This document shows, piece after piece, positions 1 through 10,280 of a stretch of 54,381 bases of DNA. The number at the start of each line of letters is the position of its first letter. The stretch's first letter is position 1. The notes beneath the pieces were generated by a model. The model was given only the letters and a program-made list of their open reading frames with translations. It did not search any database and was not told the DNA's origin. The position numbers were made by a program, and so were the translations under genes. Where the stretch lies: contig NW_005179150.1 in the NCBI RefSeq assembly GCF_000350225.1, positions 81,460-135,840 of the forward strand, written 5' to 3'. The stretch comes from Chondrus crispus (lineage: Eukaryota > Rhodophyta > Florideophyceae > Gigartinales > Gigartinaceae).

Positions 1-17
1 CTCCTCCCCCCTCCGCC

Positions 18-133
18 CCTTTCCGCCCACCACTCCGCCCCCTTTCCGCCCACCACTCCGCCCCCCTTCCGCCCACCACTCCGCCCCCCTTCCGCCCACC
101 ACTCCGCCCCCCTTCCGCCCACCACTCCGCCGC
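18..133. repeat. 23-bp minisatellite, about five copies
   Basis: A C-rich unit containing CCGCCCACCACTCCG repeats with an exact 23-bp period; the CCCACC core recurs with its A at 29, 52, 75, 98 and 121. The array lies directly upstream of the dehydratase start codon at 156, so it occupies that gene's promoter or 5' leader. The unit varies only in the length of its C/T run. Confidence 0.9.
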
Positions 134-155
134 CGCACCGCGCCACCTGCCCATC

Positions 156-812
156 ATGCTCGCCGCGCGCTACCTCCTGCTCTACAACCTCGTCATGACC
201 GCCGGCTGGTCGATAGTCCTGCTGCGTCTGCTGCGCGCGCTTATCTCCTCGGAGCCGGTGTACCCCGCCGTGCGTCTGCCCTTGGCCCTGTCCCAAACGG
301 GCGCGATCCTCGAGGTCGTCCACGCGCTGTCCGGCCTCGTGCGCGCCTCCGCCGCCACGACGCTTCTGCAGGTCTCATCGCGCCTGATGCTCGTGTGGGG
401 CGTGCTGGACCTGGTCCCGGAGGTGCGCCTCGCCCCCACCGTCACCTCCATGGTTCTCGCGTGGAGCCTCACCGAGATCCCGCGCTACCTCTACTTCTCC
501 GTCGCCGCCGCCACCACGCAGATCCCGCCCGGCCTCACCTGGCTGCGCTACTCCACCTTCATCCCCTTGTACCCGCTCGGCGCCGGCAGTGAGGCCGCTA
601 CCTTGTACGCCGCACTGCCGTACATCGAGGCCGCGCGCCCGCTTTCCGTGTACATGCCGAACCGCGTCAACTTTGCCTTCGATTACTACTATATGTGCGT
701 CCTCGTACTTGTTAATTACCTCCCGGGGCTGCCCTACATGTTCGCACACATGTTACGCCAGAGGAAGAAGTACGTCGTCAGTCCCGCCGAGAAGCTGGTC
801 AAGGCCCAATGA
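156..812 (+). CDS. very-long-chain (3R)-3-hydroxyacyl-CoA dehydratase (PHS1/HACD/PTPLA family)
   Basis: This 218-residue protein is predicted to catalyse the third step of very-long-chain fatty-acid elongation at the ER, removing water from 3-hydroxyacyl-CoA. Several hydrophobic segments (about residues 5-30, 43-60, 68-87, 93-118, 175-200) fit the multi-pass family. The family's catalytic pair appears as Tyr139 and Glu146 in YPLGAGSE, and the conserved EIPRY motif is at 107-111. The C-terminus is basic, but no canonical KKXX signal is visible. The length matches other family members. The first ATG at 156 opens directly into the first hydrophobic segment, so it is the natural start. The gene is intronless and very GC-rich in third positions. 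Family knowledge gives the reaction; localisation is inferred. Confidence 0.9.
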   Translation: MLAARYLLLYNLVMTAGWSIVLLRLLRALISSEPVYPAVRLPLALSQTGAILEVVHALSGLVRASAATTLLQVSSRLMLVWGVLDLVPEVRLAPTVTSMVLAWSLTEIPRYLYFSVAAATTQIPPGLTWLRYSTFIPLYPLGAGSEAATLYAALPYIEAARPLSVYMPNRVNFAFDYYYMCVLVLVNYLPGLPYMFAHMLRQRKKYVVSPAEKLVKAQ

Positions 813-2192
813 TGCCCGTGCCTCTTATACCTCAACTTCGTGCCCCGGAATGCCTGTCGATCGGCGCAGATCAGCGCAGGGTCGCTCAGTTGCCCGTGCC
901 CCCACAAGATGCAACAGCTACTACGGTAAATTGCACTTGAAGCATGCAGTCTCCCCAACACCTCTCCACAGATGTCCGACGCCCCGGTGTTGACGCATCG
1001 CTATTTTTCCGACACCATGCCCGACTTTCGTTTCTCCGCCCCCCTAGCCACCTCAACGCTTGCCGTTCCCGTTTATACTCCCCTTCGTTAGAATGAGCGC
1101 CATATCGCCCTGCAAGGCGGCCCGCTCTACTGCGCAACGGCCAACATTGGTTGAAAACGACTTATTAAAAACTTCTTGGGGTCGCTTCCGAAACAATGTA
1201 CTCATGAGGAACACCTCTCTTGGTGCCATACAGCGGAGGACAACCCGTTGATGTATTCGTTACAATGAAAACGTTCACAGCGTTAATTATCCTCCTAGAG
1301 ACAACATTCCAGCTGCCCAAATGTCGCTTGAATCCTTGTTAAATGCGTTAAATCTGCACAATACAACTCATAGATTTCGCAAAGCTCTACCAACGGTAAT
1401 GTACCCATCAAAAATAGCTGGAGAACGATGGCGTGGCTCCGCGCCTCCAAAGGCTTTATTCTTTGCCATCGCAAGATTAAGCTTCATCTCAACATACAAT
1501 ATGCACATCACGTCCCAGAGCACCGTCCTGCATGCGCTGAAAAATGAACCGTTTGTGTCTTTCCTGCTGGAGAAAGGAAGCCTGCAGTCTCGTCATACTT
1601 ACTCTCTCATCATACTTGCTATGGGCTGGAGTCGAATCCTGCTTTGGTATGATCAAGAAGCACAAATTAGCATGCAAGATGCTACCTTCTCACTCTAGAG
1701 CCTCACAGAGAAAGATATTCTGTAGAGAACTTATAGTCTTGCTCTGTCAGAGCTCCAGTGGGCTTTGAGGTGATAGTTCCAAGCCCGCTAGATTAACTTT
1801 CCAAAGAAACGCAGTTGAAACCGCGCAGTACTCAAAACTCGTGGGCCTCCGTTTTTACTCAGTCGCTGGACTTTTCCCTTGCTGTGGGGGTGAGAGCCAT
1901 CGTAGTCGCAATTCGCTTTTTAGCTTCGATTGCATCGCTATTTTATAGTTTTGGAGAGCAGAATCGTTTGCCCTCCTTGCCTTGTTCGTGCCTTGGAACG
2001 ATCAGCAACCAGATACAACAGCCGTGGATTAGAACACGATCTAAACGGACAGAACCATATGTATTCAGAGGTGGAGCGACGACATAGGTCTCACGTCCTG
2101 TATTTCGAGTATTGCGAGGAGCAACTTTGGCTCTACCGCTCTAAATTACTGTGACTCGTTCGGCATTTATTAGTGTTCTTCGTGTTGCGTGG
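813..2192. other. intergenic region, no recognisable gene
   Basis: About 1.4 kb separates the dehydratase from the convergent HAD phosphatase. Open frames here (for example 1321-1698) are short, show no recognisable domain, and are more AT-rich than the flanking genes. No tRNA, transposon end or clear repeat was seen. Confidence 0.6.
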
Positions 2193-3110
2193 TTACAAGT
2201 AACTCGATCCATATCGTCTTCGCAACCTTCGCATACGCCCTCTACCACCAGAAGGTTGGCCCCTGCCCGGGCTTTCTACCATACGCGTGAGGTCCGCTAA
2301 TGTTGTCAACGGATCCTCCAGTGAGTTTACCACCTTCTGCGCCTGCCCGAAGTCTTCCCCAGCAGTGTACGTACTCTTTGTGATAACGCACGGCATTCCG
2401 GCAGCACGAGCCGCAGCCAGGCCAATGAAGCTGTCCTCAATAACACACACCTTCTGCGGGTCTACCCCTAGTTTGATCGCCGCGAGTAAATAAATGTCCG
2501 GCGACGGCTTCTTCTTCGGTACAACATCACCGGCAAACACCTGGATTCCCTCCGCAGCCTCCCCTAGTTGGTCCACAATTCGTTGCACAGCCTTCTCATT
2601 GCTCGTCGAACACACAGCCATCGGCACGCCAGCTTCGCTTGCCTCTCCAACAAGCCGCGCAACACCCGGTCGCAGTGGCACCTTACCAGAGTCCACAAGT
2701 TCCATGAAGATGGCTGTCTTACGCGCGTGCAGTTCCTTCACCATCTCCTTCTGAGCATCGCTGTCTTTCGCCACATCCTCGGGCCATGACGACTCGCTGC
2801 TCCAGTATGCCGTCATCCGTTCCTTCCCACCACCCGTTTCCAGCAGCTTCCCGTACAATGCCTCGTCCCACACATCCTTCAATCCACGCTCCTTGAACGC
2901 CAGGTTAAATGCCACCCGGTGCGCATCTCGCTCCGTGTCTGCCAGCACCCCATCACAGTCAAACAGCAGAGCATCCAACCCCATCGACACCCGTTGCGAA
3001 ACGCCGCGCGCGCGACGCACGTGTGTGCTTCGTGACCGGCACACGGCCACCGGTTTCACGCCTTCTCCAAGAAACACGCTCGGTGCTAGTGCCGAAACAA
3101 ACGCCGCCAT
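2193..3110 (-). CDS. HAD-superfamily phosphatase, CbbY-like, probably plastid-targeted
   Basis: Predicted phosphatase of the haloacid dehalogenase superfamily. HAD motif I is FDCDGVLADTE, with its two Asp as nucleophile and general acid. Motif II is the Ser/Thr of AVCSTSN, motif III is the Lys of KKKPSPDIY, and motif IV is VIEDSFIGLAAA. The helical cap lies between motifs I and II. The closest family I recognise is CbbY, which removes the inhibitor xylulose-1,5-bisphosphate in Rubisco-containing plastids and bacteria. The frame is open further upstream, but the ATG at 3110 (MAAFVSALAPSVF) starts a Ser/Ala/Arg-rich leader of about 45 residues like a transit peptide, so I chose it. The C-terminal 25 residues are rich in Arg/Gly and unlike the family core. 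Substrate and targeting are inferences. Confidence 0.85.
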   Translation of the reverse strand: MAAFVSALAPSVFLGEGVKPVAVCRSRSTHVRRARGVSQRVSMGLDALLFDCDGVLADTERDAHRVAFNLAFKERGLKDVWDEALYGKLLETGGGKERMTAYWSSESSWPEDVAKDSDAQKEMVKELHARKTAIFMELVDSGKVPLRPGVARLVGEASEAGVPMAVCSTSNEKAVQRIVDQLGEAAEGIQVFAGDVVPKKKPSPDIYLLAAIKLGVDPQKVCVIEDSFIGLAAARAAGMPCVITKSTYTAGEDFGQAQKVVNSLEDPLTTLADLTRMVESPGRGQPSGGRGRMRRLRRRYGSSYL

Positions 3111-3666
3111 GTCGTCGCGATACCGCTCAATGCCAAAGCAAGTCCAACGAAAGAAAAGAACCGCTCGCAGTGGATCCGGAAACGAATGTGCTGCGGAGGT
3201 GGAGTGCCGGAGATCGCGTGAGGTGCGTCGGATCTTCACATGCAGCTCAGAAATCACGTCAAAAAAATCAAACGCCTTGAACTCCCGTTATGCCCTTGTC
3301 CTATGCACGCTACATACAAGCAACAAACAAGTTACACCATTCTCCCGGCCCCCAGCAACCGTATCTTCGCGTTTCATTATCTTCTTCCATCATGACCTCT
3401 GCATTCACATGACGGGGAGCGCAGCACCACGCCTTGAAGGAATCGAAACAACGTTTCAAAGTCCCATCTATTGCTCGCTGCCTCCCATCCACACCCAAGT
3501 CACCACACACACTTGCAGTCACCAACACGACTTGCGACCCCTTCCGGAGAGGCTTGTGTCCAACCAAGCCTGCAACGCAAACTGATCCTGTAGATGCTAT
3601 CGACACAAAGTAGACCCATAATCATGCAACGCAGTGATACTCTACAGCACGGATTCACTGCTCTCA

Positions 3667-4227
3667 CTAGCCGTCCAACGGTCGATTGAAACCACCCCTT
3701 CGATTCATGTACTGCCTGTACTTTTTCTTCTTCACAATCCTGGCCCCACTCACATCTGCACCAGCTACCTGTTTCCCCTTGGTCGATGAAAATGCCGCCG
3801 GTAATCCGAACGCGGCCATCAATTCCAGTTCGGTCTCGTCATCGGCTGGCGGTAGGGAAGGCGGAGGAGGCGGCGGTGGAGGCGGCGGTGCAAGTTGAGG
3901 TGGCGGTGGCGGTGGCGGTGGAGGTGGTGGTGGTGGTGGGAGTGCGGTTGATGATGCTTGCAAATGTCGAGGCGGTGGGGGAGGAAGTGTCTGGGCAGAA
4001 GGTTGGTCACTCGTCAGCGGAGGCGGCGGTGGGGGAGGGGGGGGCAGCGCGTGGGGCGAATGAATCGCACGCGATTCCTGATCGCGATGCAACCCGCCCG
4101 TCATCTCTTTGACGGGGACGACGAAGAGAGCGAGTGCTGAAGAGCGGGCGCTCGAGTGCTCATCGGACGAACCGTTGACGGTGACGGATGCGTCACGGTC
4201 TTGGCATGCCATGCTGCGCGATGACAT
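3667..4227 (-). CDS. U4/U6.U5 tri-snRNP protein, SNRNP27 family
   Basis: The C-terminal 50 residues match the SNRNP27 (27-kDa tri-snRNP protein) domain: a FSSTKGKQV motif, then KKKKYRQYMNRRGG and the terminal FNRPLDG. The protein would act in pre-mRNA splicing as part of the tri-snRNP. Animal homologues have an Arg/Ser-rich N-terminus. This one instead has three long polyproline blocks in the middle and no RS domain, so the N-terminal half is unusual. In-frame ATGs occur at 4311, 4227 and 4212. I chose 4227, but 4212 is equally possible because only it is kept in the duplicated copy. The gene is divergent from Ku70, about 300 bp away, suggesting a shared promoter. Confidence 0.8.
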   Translation of the reverse strand: MSSRSMACQDRDASVTVNGSSDEHSSARSSALALFVVPVKEMTGGLHRDQESRAIHSPHALPPPPPPPPPLTSDQPSAQTLPPPPPRHLQASSTALPPPPPPPPPPPPPPQLAPPPPPPPPPPSLPPADDETELELMAAFGLPAAFSSTKGKQVAGADVSGARIVKKKKYRQYMNRRGGFNRPLDG

Positions 4228-4525
4228 TGCTGGCAACGCACCCAGGAAATGGCGGATCAAAAAACCGGCGAAAAAACGCCAGCAGACCGGAAGTTCCCGA
4301 CTCTTCTTCATTATTGAGACGAGCCTCCAGTCAAACCGCGTCAAGCTCCGGACACTTTCACTGGTGAGCGCTCTACCCCTTCACCCGAGGCGCTGTGTCG
4401 TTATACAAGCCGAAGATTGAACTATTTGCTGAAGTGAGAACGGCGGTTTGCGGTTCTTCTAGGCGCGTTCTGTCTCGTGAGCCCCTCGTTGTCGCCACTG
4501 CGTCTGTGCTGTACTGAAGAGCACA
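4228..4525. promoter_or_regulatory. divergent promoter region between SNRNP27 and Ku70
   Basis: About 300 bp separates the two start codons, which point away from each other, so the region probably drives both genes. It was copied as a unit in the segmental duplication. No TATA box of good quality was recognised. Confidence 0.45.
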
Positions 4526-6715
4526 ATGCCGTCCGCGGAGGAATATGGGCGACGACGTGGGATGAATGTGCGCGATTCTCTAGTGTTTCTTGTGGACTTT
4601 CGGGTGTCCATGATTCGAAAGGACCCGGCCATCGATATTGCTGCAGACATCTGTGAAACGCCCGGGGCTTCCTCGCTGCTGTCCATTACGCTGCGATGCA
4701 TTGCGGATGTAATGAAGACGAAGATTGTAGCTCGGAACTCGGATTCGATTGCGGTTGTCGCGTTTGGATGCCGGGGGTCGGAGACACGGAAAGGGTGGCC
4801 GGGGGTTCGTGTGCTGCGGCAGCTGAAGCCTGCGGATGCGACGGGCATCAAGCTTCTTCAAGGGATTGCACAGCGACTGGAGGCTGGGGACGGGGATGAT
4901 TTATTTGAAATGGAGACGGAGGAGTTAAAAAAGTTGGAGGTACCTGCGACGGACCGTAATTTTTGCTTTGGTGCAGATGAGCCGGTTGAGTTTGACAAGG
5001 CGCTGTGGGCTGTGAGGCACCATTTCACAGCCATAGCAGCGGCACGTCTGGGGGTAATGCACCGGAAGCGCGTGTTTGTGTTCACGAATGATGATGACCC
5101 GGGGAGTGGAAATCGGGCGGTCAAGCAGCTGTCGCTTACACAGGCGAAGGATCTGGAAGATATGGGCGCAAGCCTGGATGTTTCGCTGCTGATGTCTCCA
5201 AGTCAAATGGACACGGGGATGTCCGAGGGGCCCGATTCGTCGACGTTTTTCAATGACCTCGTTTACACGGAGGATGAGGGGGATGAGGGGGATGGGGAGA
5301 CGCGGGGCTCTGTGATGATTGCTACGATTTACTCTTTCGATGATTTGCTGACGAGGGTGCGGAAAAAGGAAGCGAAGAAACGGATGATGAGGAAAACAGT
5401 TCTAGTGCTTGCAGACGACTACAAGATTGGAGTAGCACTGTATGCGTTAGTGAGAAAGGCAAAGAGACCGCCAAAGGTGGAGCTTGTGGCTGCGACAAAC
5501 AAGCCTGCATTCAGGATCACGACGGCGACTTGCGAGAGCGTTGGGGAGGTTCTGAAGCCTGAGGAAATTCGTTACATGTTTACGCCGGACTGCTTAAAGA
5601 ATGCGCGAGGCAAGGCCGAGGCATCGAGTGATTTGGATGAGACGGTGGCGAAGCCGGCTCCGCTGTTGCACGGGTTCAAGAAGAGTGAGTTAACAAAAGC
5701 GAAAGCGTTGGGGCCGATCGGGCTCGTGGTGTATGGGTTTAGGAAGAAGAGCGTACTGAGACGAGAGCACACTATGGGCCCTCCGACGTTTGTGTATCCA
5801 GATGACACAGAGTACATCGGGTCTACGAAGGCGTTCACATGCTTGCTGAAGTGCATGTTGAAGAAGGGCGTTGTGGGACTTGTGTCAGTTCGGCTGCGAG
5901 AGGAGTTCGGCCCTGGGATGCGGTTTGCAGCGCTTGTGCCGCAGGAAGAGGTAGTAGACGAAGATGTAGAGAATAGTGTTCCGGGCGGGTTTCACTTGCA
6001 CGAGCTACCGTACAAAGATGATATATACACTGCTTGGCGGAAGGAGATGAGGAAGCAGGAGGACAGTACAGAGGTGAACGGGGAAGAGGGGGCATGGGCA
6101 AAGCAGGAAGGGGAGGAGGCGGCATTGGTTGTGAAAGAAGAGGACATGGAAGCGTCGGAATTGAGGAACGAACCTGAGAGTGTGTCTGTGACGCGGCGGA
6201 TGGTGCGGAAGATGAAGATAGCGACGTATTCTCCGGGTATGTTTCTGAACCCTGATCTGCAACGGTTCTATGCGGGCTTGGAGAATGCGGCTGGTGTGGA
6301 GAGCCGATATAATCCGCAAGACGATCTTCTGAATCCAGATGTTGCGATGCTGCAGGAGAAGGGAGGTGTGTACGCGGAAGAGATGAAGCGACTAGTGGTA
6401 GGGGCGCAGTTTGACGGAGACGCATTGGCCGAGGAGTTTGGAACGAAGACGAAAAAGCGAGGTGCGGAGACGCTAGAGAAGAGACTCAAGAAGACTGCGG
6501 AGAAGCGGGCAGCGTGCGAGGCGGCACGCGGTGAACTGGATGAATTGATGATGCTATCGATGTTCAATAAGGGCACATTAGGGAAGCTTCTCAAGGCCGA
6601 TTTACAAGTGTATTGCCGTGCACATGGATTGAACGAAAGGGGTAAAAAGCAAGACTTGGTCATGGCGGTGGAGGATCATATTGCGGATAAGCTAGGGAAG
6701 GGAGGTGAGAAGTAG
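4526..6715 (+). CDS. KU70: Ku70 (XRCC6-like), DNA double-strand-break repair
   Basis: The 729-residue product resembles the Ku70 subunit of the Ku heterodimer, which binds broken DNA ends in the nucleus and starts non-homologous end joining. It has an N-terminal von Willebrand A-like domain (LVFLVDFRVSMI near residue 18; about 15-240), a Ku core beta-barrel (about 270-530), and a Glu/Lys-rich linker. At the C-terminus is a SAP DNA-binding motif (about 685-720, around LKADLQVYCRAHGL). The SAP tail separates Ku70 from Ku80. The ATG at 4526 opens the frame and is the only good start. The gene is intronless. Its first seven codons are also present in the duplicated segment at 32,546-32,566. Confidence 0.88.
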   Translation: MPSAEEYGRRRGMNVRDSLVFLVDFRVSMIRKDPAIDIAADICETPGASSLLSITLRCIADVMKTKIVARNSDSIAVVAFGCRGSETRKGWPGVRVLRQLKPADATGIKLLQGIAQRLEAGDGDDLFEMETEELKKLEVPATDRNFCFGADEPVEFDKALWAVRHHFTAIAAARLGVMHRKRVFVFTNDDDPGSGNRAVKQLSLTQAKDLEDMGASLDVSLLMSPSQMDTGMSEGPDSSTFFNDLVYTEDEGDEGDGETRGSVMIATIYSFDDLLTRVRKKEAKKRMMRKTVLVLADDYKIGVALYALVRKAKRPPKVELVAATNKPAFRITTATCESVGEVLKPEEIRYMFTPDCLKNARGKAEASSDLDETVAKPAPLLHGFKKSELTKAKALGPIGLVVYGFRKKSVLRREHTMGPPTFVYPDDTEYIGSTKAFTCLLKCMLKKGVVGLVSVRLREEFGPGMRFAALVPQEEVVDEDVENSVPGGFHLHELPYKDDIYTAWRKEMRKQEDSTEVNGEEGAWAKQEGEEAALVVKEEDMEASELRNEPESVSVTRRMVRKMKIATYSPGMFLNPDLQRFYAGLENAAGVESRYNPQDDLLNPDVAMLQEKGGVYAEEMKRLVVGAQFDGDALAEEFGTKTKKRGAETLEKRLKKTAEKRAACEAARGELDELMMLSMFNKGTLGKLLKADLQVYCRAHGLNERGKKQDLVMAVEDHIADKLGKGGEK

Positions 6716-7234
6716 GGGAGAGCTTTTTCAAAAAAAATGGCCTCGTTGTTGCTGAGCTTAGACGGGTAACGGGTGTTTTTTTGAAGCTCACAATCACTGG
6801 CAAGTTTCTTGTGACAAGAGTTTTGGCAAGCAACCTGATCAACAAGAAAAGCATTCAAGAGGACGGGAATGGTGATGTCGGACATTCACAGCATGGCACC
6901 CAGCACGAACGAACAGAGACAGACCCCTCCAGAATTTGTTTGCCTGCGTGTATGAGTGTGTCGCAGCATAGGCTATTACGGATACCATACAGGGCCGTAC
7001 AAAATATGTGTTGGCGAGAGTGAGCTCAGACTCACTGCCAAGCAAATAGAGACAAAGTTGGCAAGAACCGTAAACGTCTCCTTTTGGGCTTTCCGAGCTC
7101 TGTTCAACTACAGCACCGAGCTAGTTTTGAAAACAAGTTGTTCTTCTTGTGTGCGTCGCATGGCAACAGCCCCTGTTACGGTGCGGTATGAGATAGAGCC
7201 GAGCCGGAGGTTGTGTGAGGCACGCGTCCTGTAC
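6716..7234. other. intergenic region downstream of Ku70
   Basis: This 0.5-kb stretch lies between the Ku70 stop and the pogo-type transposon. It begins with an A-rich tract and holds only short unremarkable frames. Nothing further was recognised. Confidence 0.5.
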
Positions 7235-7265
7235 GTTTAATGACACTGGTGTATATTATACTGTA

Positions 7266-7288
7266 CAGTGAATCCTCGCTAACTGCAT
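7266..7288 (+). repeat. left terminal inverted repeat of the pogo-type element
   Basis: This 23-bp repeat starts CAGTGAATCC and is the exact reverse complement of 9392-9414. It is preceded by TA. Confidence 0.9.
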
Positions 7289-7696
7289 GCTCGATTTGTG
7301 CATATTCTCGATATCTGCATGCGTTCGTCAGCTACCAGCTGCGGAGTCGCGAATCCAGCTTGCATATGACACTGGACTGCATACCGCATAACTGCATCAA
7401 GAAAGTGATCCTTAATCATATCGAACCCTCATACAGAGGCAACCTATGAAACAAATAAAAACGTATGACAACAAATATGCAGTGATTCGCCATCGCCGTC
7501 GGCACTGCAAATTCAACACCGGCGGCGGACTGCAAAGTCAACACCAGCGGCGGCACGCAGAATTTAGGCCGTAGGACAGAGGCATTAGGCTACAGTCCAA
7601 CTTCACTTTACTGTGAAACATCGCAACACCATGGTTTATAGGCACACGCTCTCCCAGTTGCCTCACAACCGTCCTCAACCACCAAACCAAAACAAC

Positions 7697-9285
7697 ATGG
7701 ACTCCCATACACGACTCACCTCACTCACAGTCGTCCAGAAACAGAAAGTAATGGACAAGCGGGTGCCTCCAATTTCTGCAGGTGAATCATTTCACCAAAA
7801 AGCGCTCGCACAGTGGGCCTACGACAAATTCCACCTCCTCCGTAAGCCGAACCAATCTACCATCTCTCGCATCATCAAAAATGCAACTCGCGTCCCTCTT
7901 TCCTTCAGCAATCCACAAGCGCTACACTTATGGCAATTGTAGAGAGTTGGAGGCAGCATTGCATTCCTGGATCAATGCTCAATTTCGCGCACGGCGCTGT
8001 GTGAATGGAACTTTAATTATTGCGAAGGCAAGGAGGTTACAGCATCTCATGAACTTGTCCCTTCCGCCGCAGACACAAACCAAGCTTATGTTTAGCTCAG
8101 GCTGGTTGACCCGTTTCCAGAAGCGGTGGAACTTTAAATCCATCAAGTCTCATGGCGAATCGGGAGATGCAGACCAGGCTGCAATTGATCGTCAAATGCC
8201 CTTGCTACGCAGTACAATTCAGTTTTATAAAGACTGTGATGTTTTCAATGCGGACGAGTTTGGCCACTTCTATCGCATGGCACCAGATCGCACGATAGCG
8301 AGTGAAAGGTTACCTGGTCGAAAATGCGAGAAGGTCCGCTTGACTTACCTGGCATGCTGTAGCGCGGATGGATCGGAGCGCCTTCCACTGATGTGTATTG
8401 GAAAAACAAAGAAGCCTCAGTGTTTTAAGAAACAGGAAGGACAGCAGCTGGGGTTTGACTATCACGCAAACAAAAAAGCGTGGATGACGAGCGCTTTATT
8501 TTTTGCATGGATTGTACGTTTTTCTTCATACATTTCTCGTTCCAGTCCATCCCAAAAAGTGCTACTTCTACTCGACAATTGTTCAGCTCATGGTACAGAG
8601 GAACTCTGCCACTACTCGATAACGTTGAGGTTGTTTTTTGCCGCCGAACACTACGTCTAAACTGCAACCGTTAGACGCAGGCATTATCGCTGCACTGAAG
8701 GTACGATATCGGAAGTGGCAGTACGAGAGAGCGCTGGATTATATGGATGCTAAGGTGGAGAATATATATAAGGTCGATCAGTTGACTTCTATGAAGGCGA
8801 TGAGACGAATGTGGGACGACATTCCAGCCTCAGTGTTGAAGAATTGCTGGCATCACACGGGTTTAGTGATGGGAACTGAAGAGGTGCAAAGGGTTGAAGA
8901 TAGTACAGTGGCAGAGGTATGGGCTTCAATGTCCGAACTCGTCGCACCTCGGACACAGATGGATATTTATTTTATTACAAATCCTGAGGATGAGAACAAT
9001 GTTTTAGAGGAAGCCGATGACACAACTCTTGTGTCGGTGGCAGTGGCGGCGATGACAGAAGGGGAAGTTGAAAGCGAGGAAAGTGATGCAGAGACTGCAT
9101 CTTACTTGGAGGGGGTCGGATATGAAGAGCGCTTGAGGTGTATTGTTGTAGTGCGCCACCTTCTTGAGAGCGCGGACTTTGCAGACCCGCTAGTCTTAGG
9201 CTCTCTGCGCACCTTGCAGCGTGATGTAAAACTCCAGCAGGCCAAGTCAGCACGGCAGACCCGCATATCTGAATTTTTTGAATAA
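7697..9285 (+). pseudogene. pogo/Tigger-like transposase (DDE_1, CENP-B type), frameshifted
   Basis: Three overlapping frames together form one transposase. The N-terminal frame (from ATG 7697) holds a helix-turn-helix (TISRIIKN). The middle frame (to 8660) holds the CENP-B-type DNA-binding region, the first catalytic Asp in NADEFGHFYR and the second in LLLLDNCSAHG. The third frame (from about 8636) holds LPPNTTSKLQPLDAGI with the third catalytic Asp. The shift between middle and last frames falls in a T-run near 8630-8636; another shift lies near 7,900-7,940. The tail is acidic. The catalytic residues survive, so decay is fairly recent, but the copy cannot make full-length protein without two frame corrections. 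Confidence 0.88.
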
Positions 9286-9391
9286 AAATGAGGCGTTTAC
9301 TGATGTTCCATAGATGCCCTATATATGGACATTTTCGACAAGTGCATATGTTCGCCAACTGCATACGAAAGCCGTCCACATTTCATATCAT

Positions 9392-9414
9392 ATGCAGTTA
9401 GCGAGGATTCACTG
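9392..9414 (-). repeat. right terminal inverted repeat of the pogo-type element
   Basis: Exact inverted copy of 7266-7288, followed by TA. Confidence 0.9.
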
Positions 9415-9433
9415 TACACCAGTGTCATTAAAC

Positions 9434-10280
9434 GGACCAGTGGTACAGGATCATATTATGATACATATTACAGTACGCGTCAATTTACTGTACACTGTGT
9501 GTATAGGGGTGAAACTCCACGTGAAATAGCACCCGTCTGTAAGCACTTACTGACAGCCGGGCGTCTCGCTGTACCCGCCTCGCCGCCGACCCATAAGTAG
9601 TACTGTAGAAGCGAGCTGTCCTATCCCGCTACTGTACCTCTCCTCTCCCATGTCTATTTCTCTCCCACCCATCCCCGGCACTGCCGCCCTCGTGTCGTGT
9701 CTCCTTTTTCATCATGTCTTTTTCTCTTTCTTTGTTTTCCTTTTGAATCTTTCGTCCTTTTTAATGTTTCATTCGTCCTGTTCTACTGTAGCGCTACTGT
9801 AGCATGTTGGATCCTGTTTAGCTGATGCCCCACTGACCATCAACCATCGTAAAACTACGAATATCTTCACTATGTGAAGACATCGTGGGAGACTACTGGG
9901 AGACTCCCACTGGGAGTAGGGCGCAGCTGTAATTACTGTCAGCCAGCCGCCCGTCACACGCCCGGCGGCGAGCTGCTGCAGGGTATTTCTTGCGGCCGCA
10001 AGCCGCAGTCGCCACAACTTTCGCCCCCCCCCCCCTGTCTATTTCTCGCATTGAGAAATTCCCCTTCATTGCGTGCGACCCGAGCGCACCAGAGCAATGT
10101 CTAGCTCTAAACATCAACCGCCTCAAGCTGCTGCCGCAACCGCGGCGGTTCCCGCTCCTGTGTCCGCGTCGCTGCGCGCCTCTTGGGCCAGCTTCGAACT
10201 CGAACGGGCACATTACGCTAACCCGTCGTCTGTCGTGCACCCCGTCTCCCCCTTCTCCCCGTTTACGTGTAGACGCGCCT
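9434..10280. other. intergenic region with pyrimidine-rich tracts
   Basis: It holds a C/T-rich stretch near 9640-9770, a short repeat of GGGAG/CTCCC near 9887-9920 and a C-run near 10025. An open frame begins with ATG at 10097 (MSSSKHQPPQ, Ala/Pro-rich) and runs to 10330, into the SufS fragment on the other strand. I cannot support it as a gene. Confidence 0.45.

Larger units (their letters stand above)
3259..4545. repeat. segmental duplication, copy 1 (intact)
   Basis: This stretch recurs at high identity at 10592-11566 and continues at 32254-32566. It carries the whole SNRNP27 gene, the divergent promoter and the first codons of Ku70. It starts at TCAAAAAAATCAAA (3259 versus 10592). It ends seven codons into Ku70, after GAATA (4545 versus 32566). 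This copy holds the intact genes, so it is taken as the source; copy 2 is split by a transposon nest. Confidence 0.9.
7235..9433 (+). mobile_element. pogo/Tigger-type DNA transposon (core 7266-9414)
   Basis: Perfect 23-bp terminal inverted repeats beginning CAGTGAATCCTCGC lie at 7266-7288 and 9392-9414. TA dinucleotides flank both ends (7264-7265 and 9415-9416), as expected of Tc1/mariner-pogo elements. A further 19-bp inverted repeat (GTTTAATGACACTGGTGTA) lies outside, at 7235-7253 and 9415-9433. On the left a 12-bp insert separates the two blocks; on the right they are contiguous. The inner CAGTG ends fit the Tigger pattern, but the true outer ends could be the longer repeats. The element encodes a degenerate transposase and is probably dead. 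Confidence 0.88.

Noticed and set aside
1500..1650. tRNA T-arm-like GAGTCGAATCC near 1628
   Set aside because: Loop is one base too long and no matching acceptor or D/anticodon arms could be built.
1321..1698. 125-codon open frame in the HACD/HAD intergenic region
   Set aside because: No domain, weak composition, AT-rich context; also open frames on the other strand.
3310..3606. 98-codon minus-strand frame, also present at 10643-10939
   Set aside because: It is open in both copies only because the duplicated sequence is nearly identical; no domain, so not evidence of selection.
5835..6425. 196-codon antisense frame inside Ku70
   Set aside because: Shadow of the real gene; Pro/Ser/His composition follows from the opposite-strand codons.
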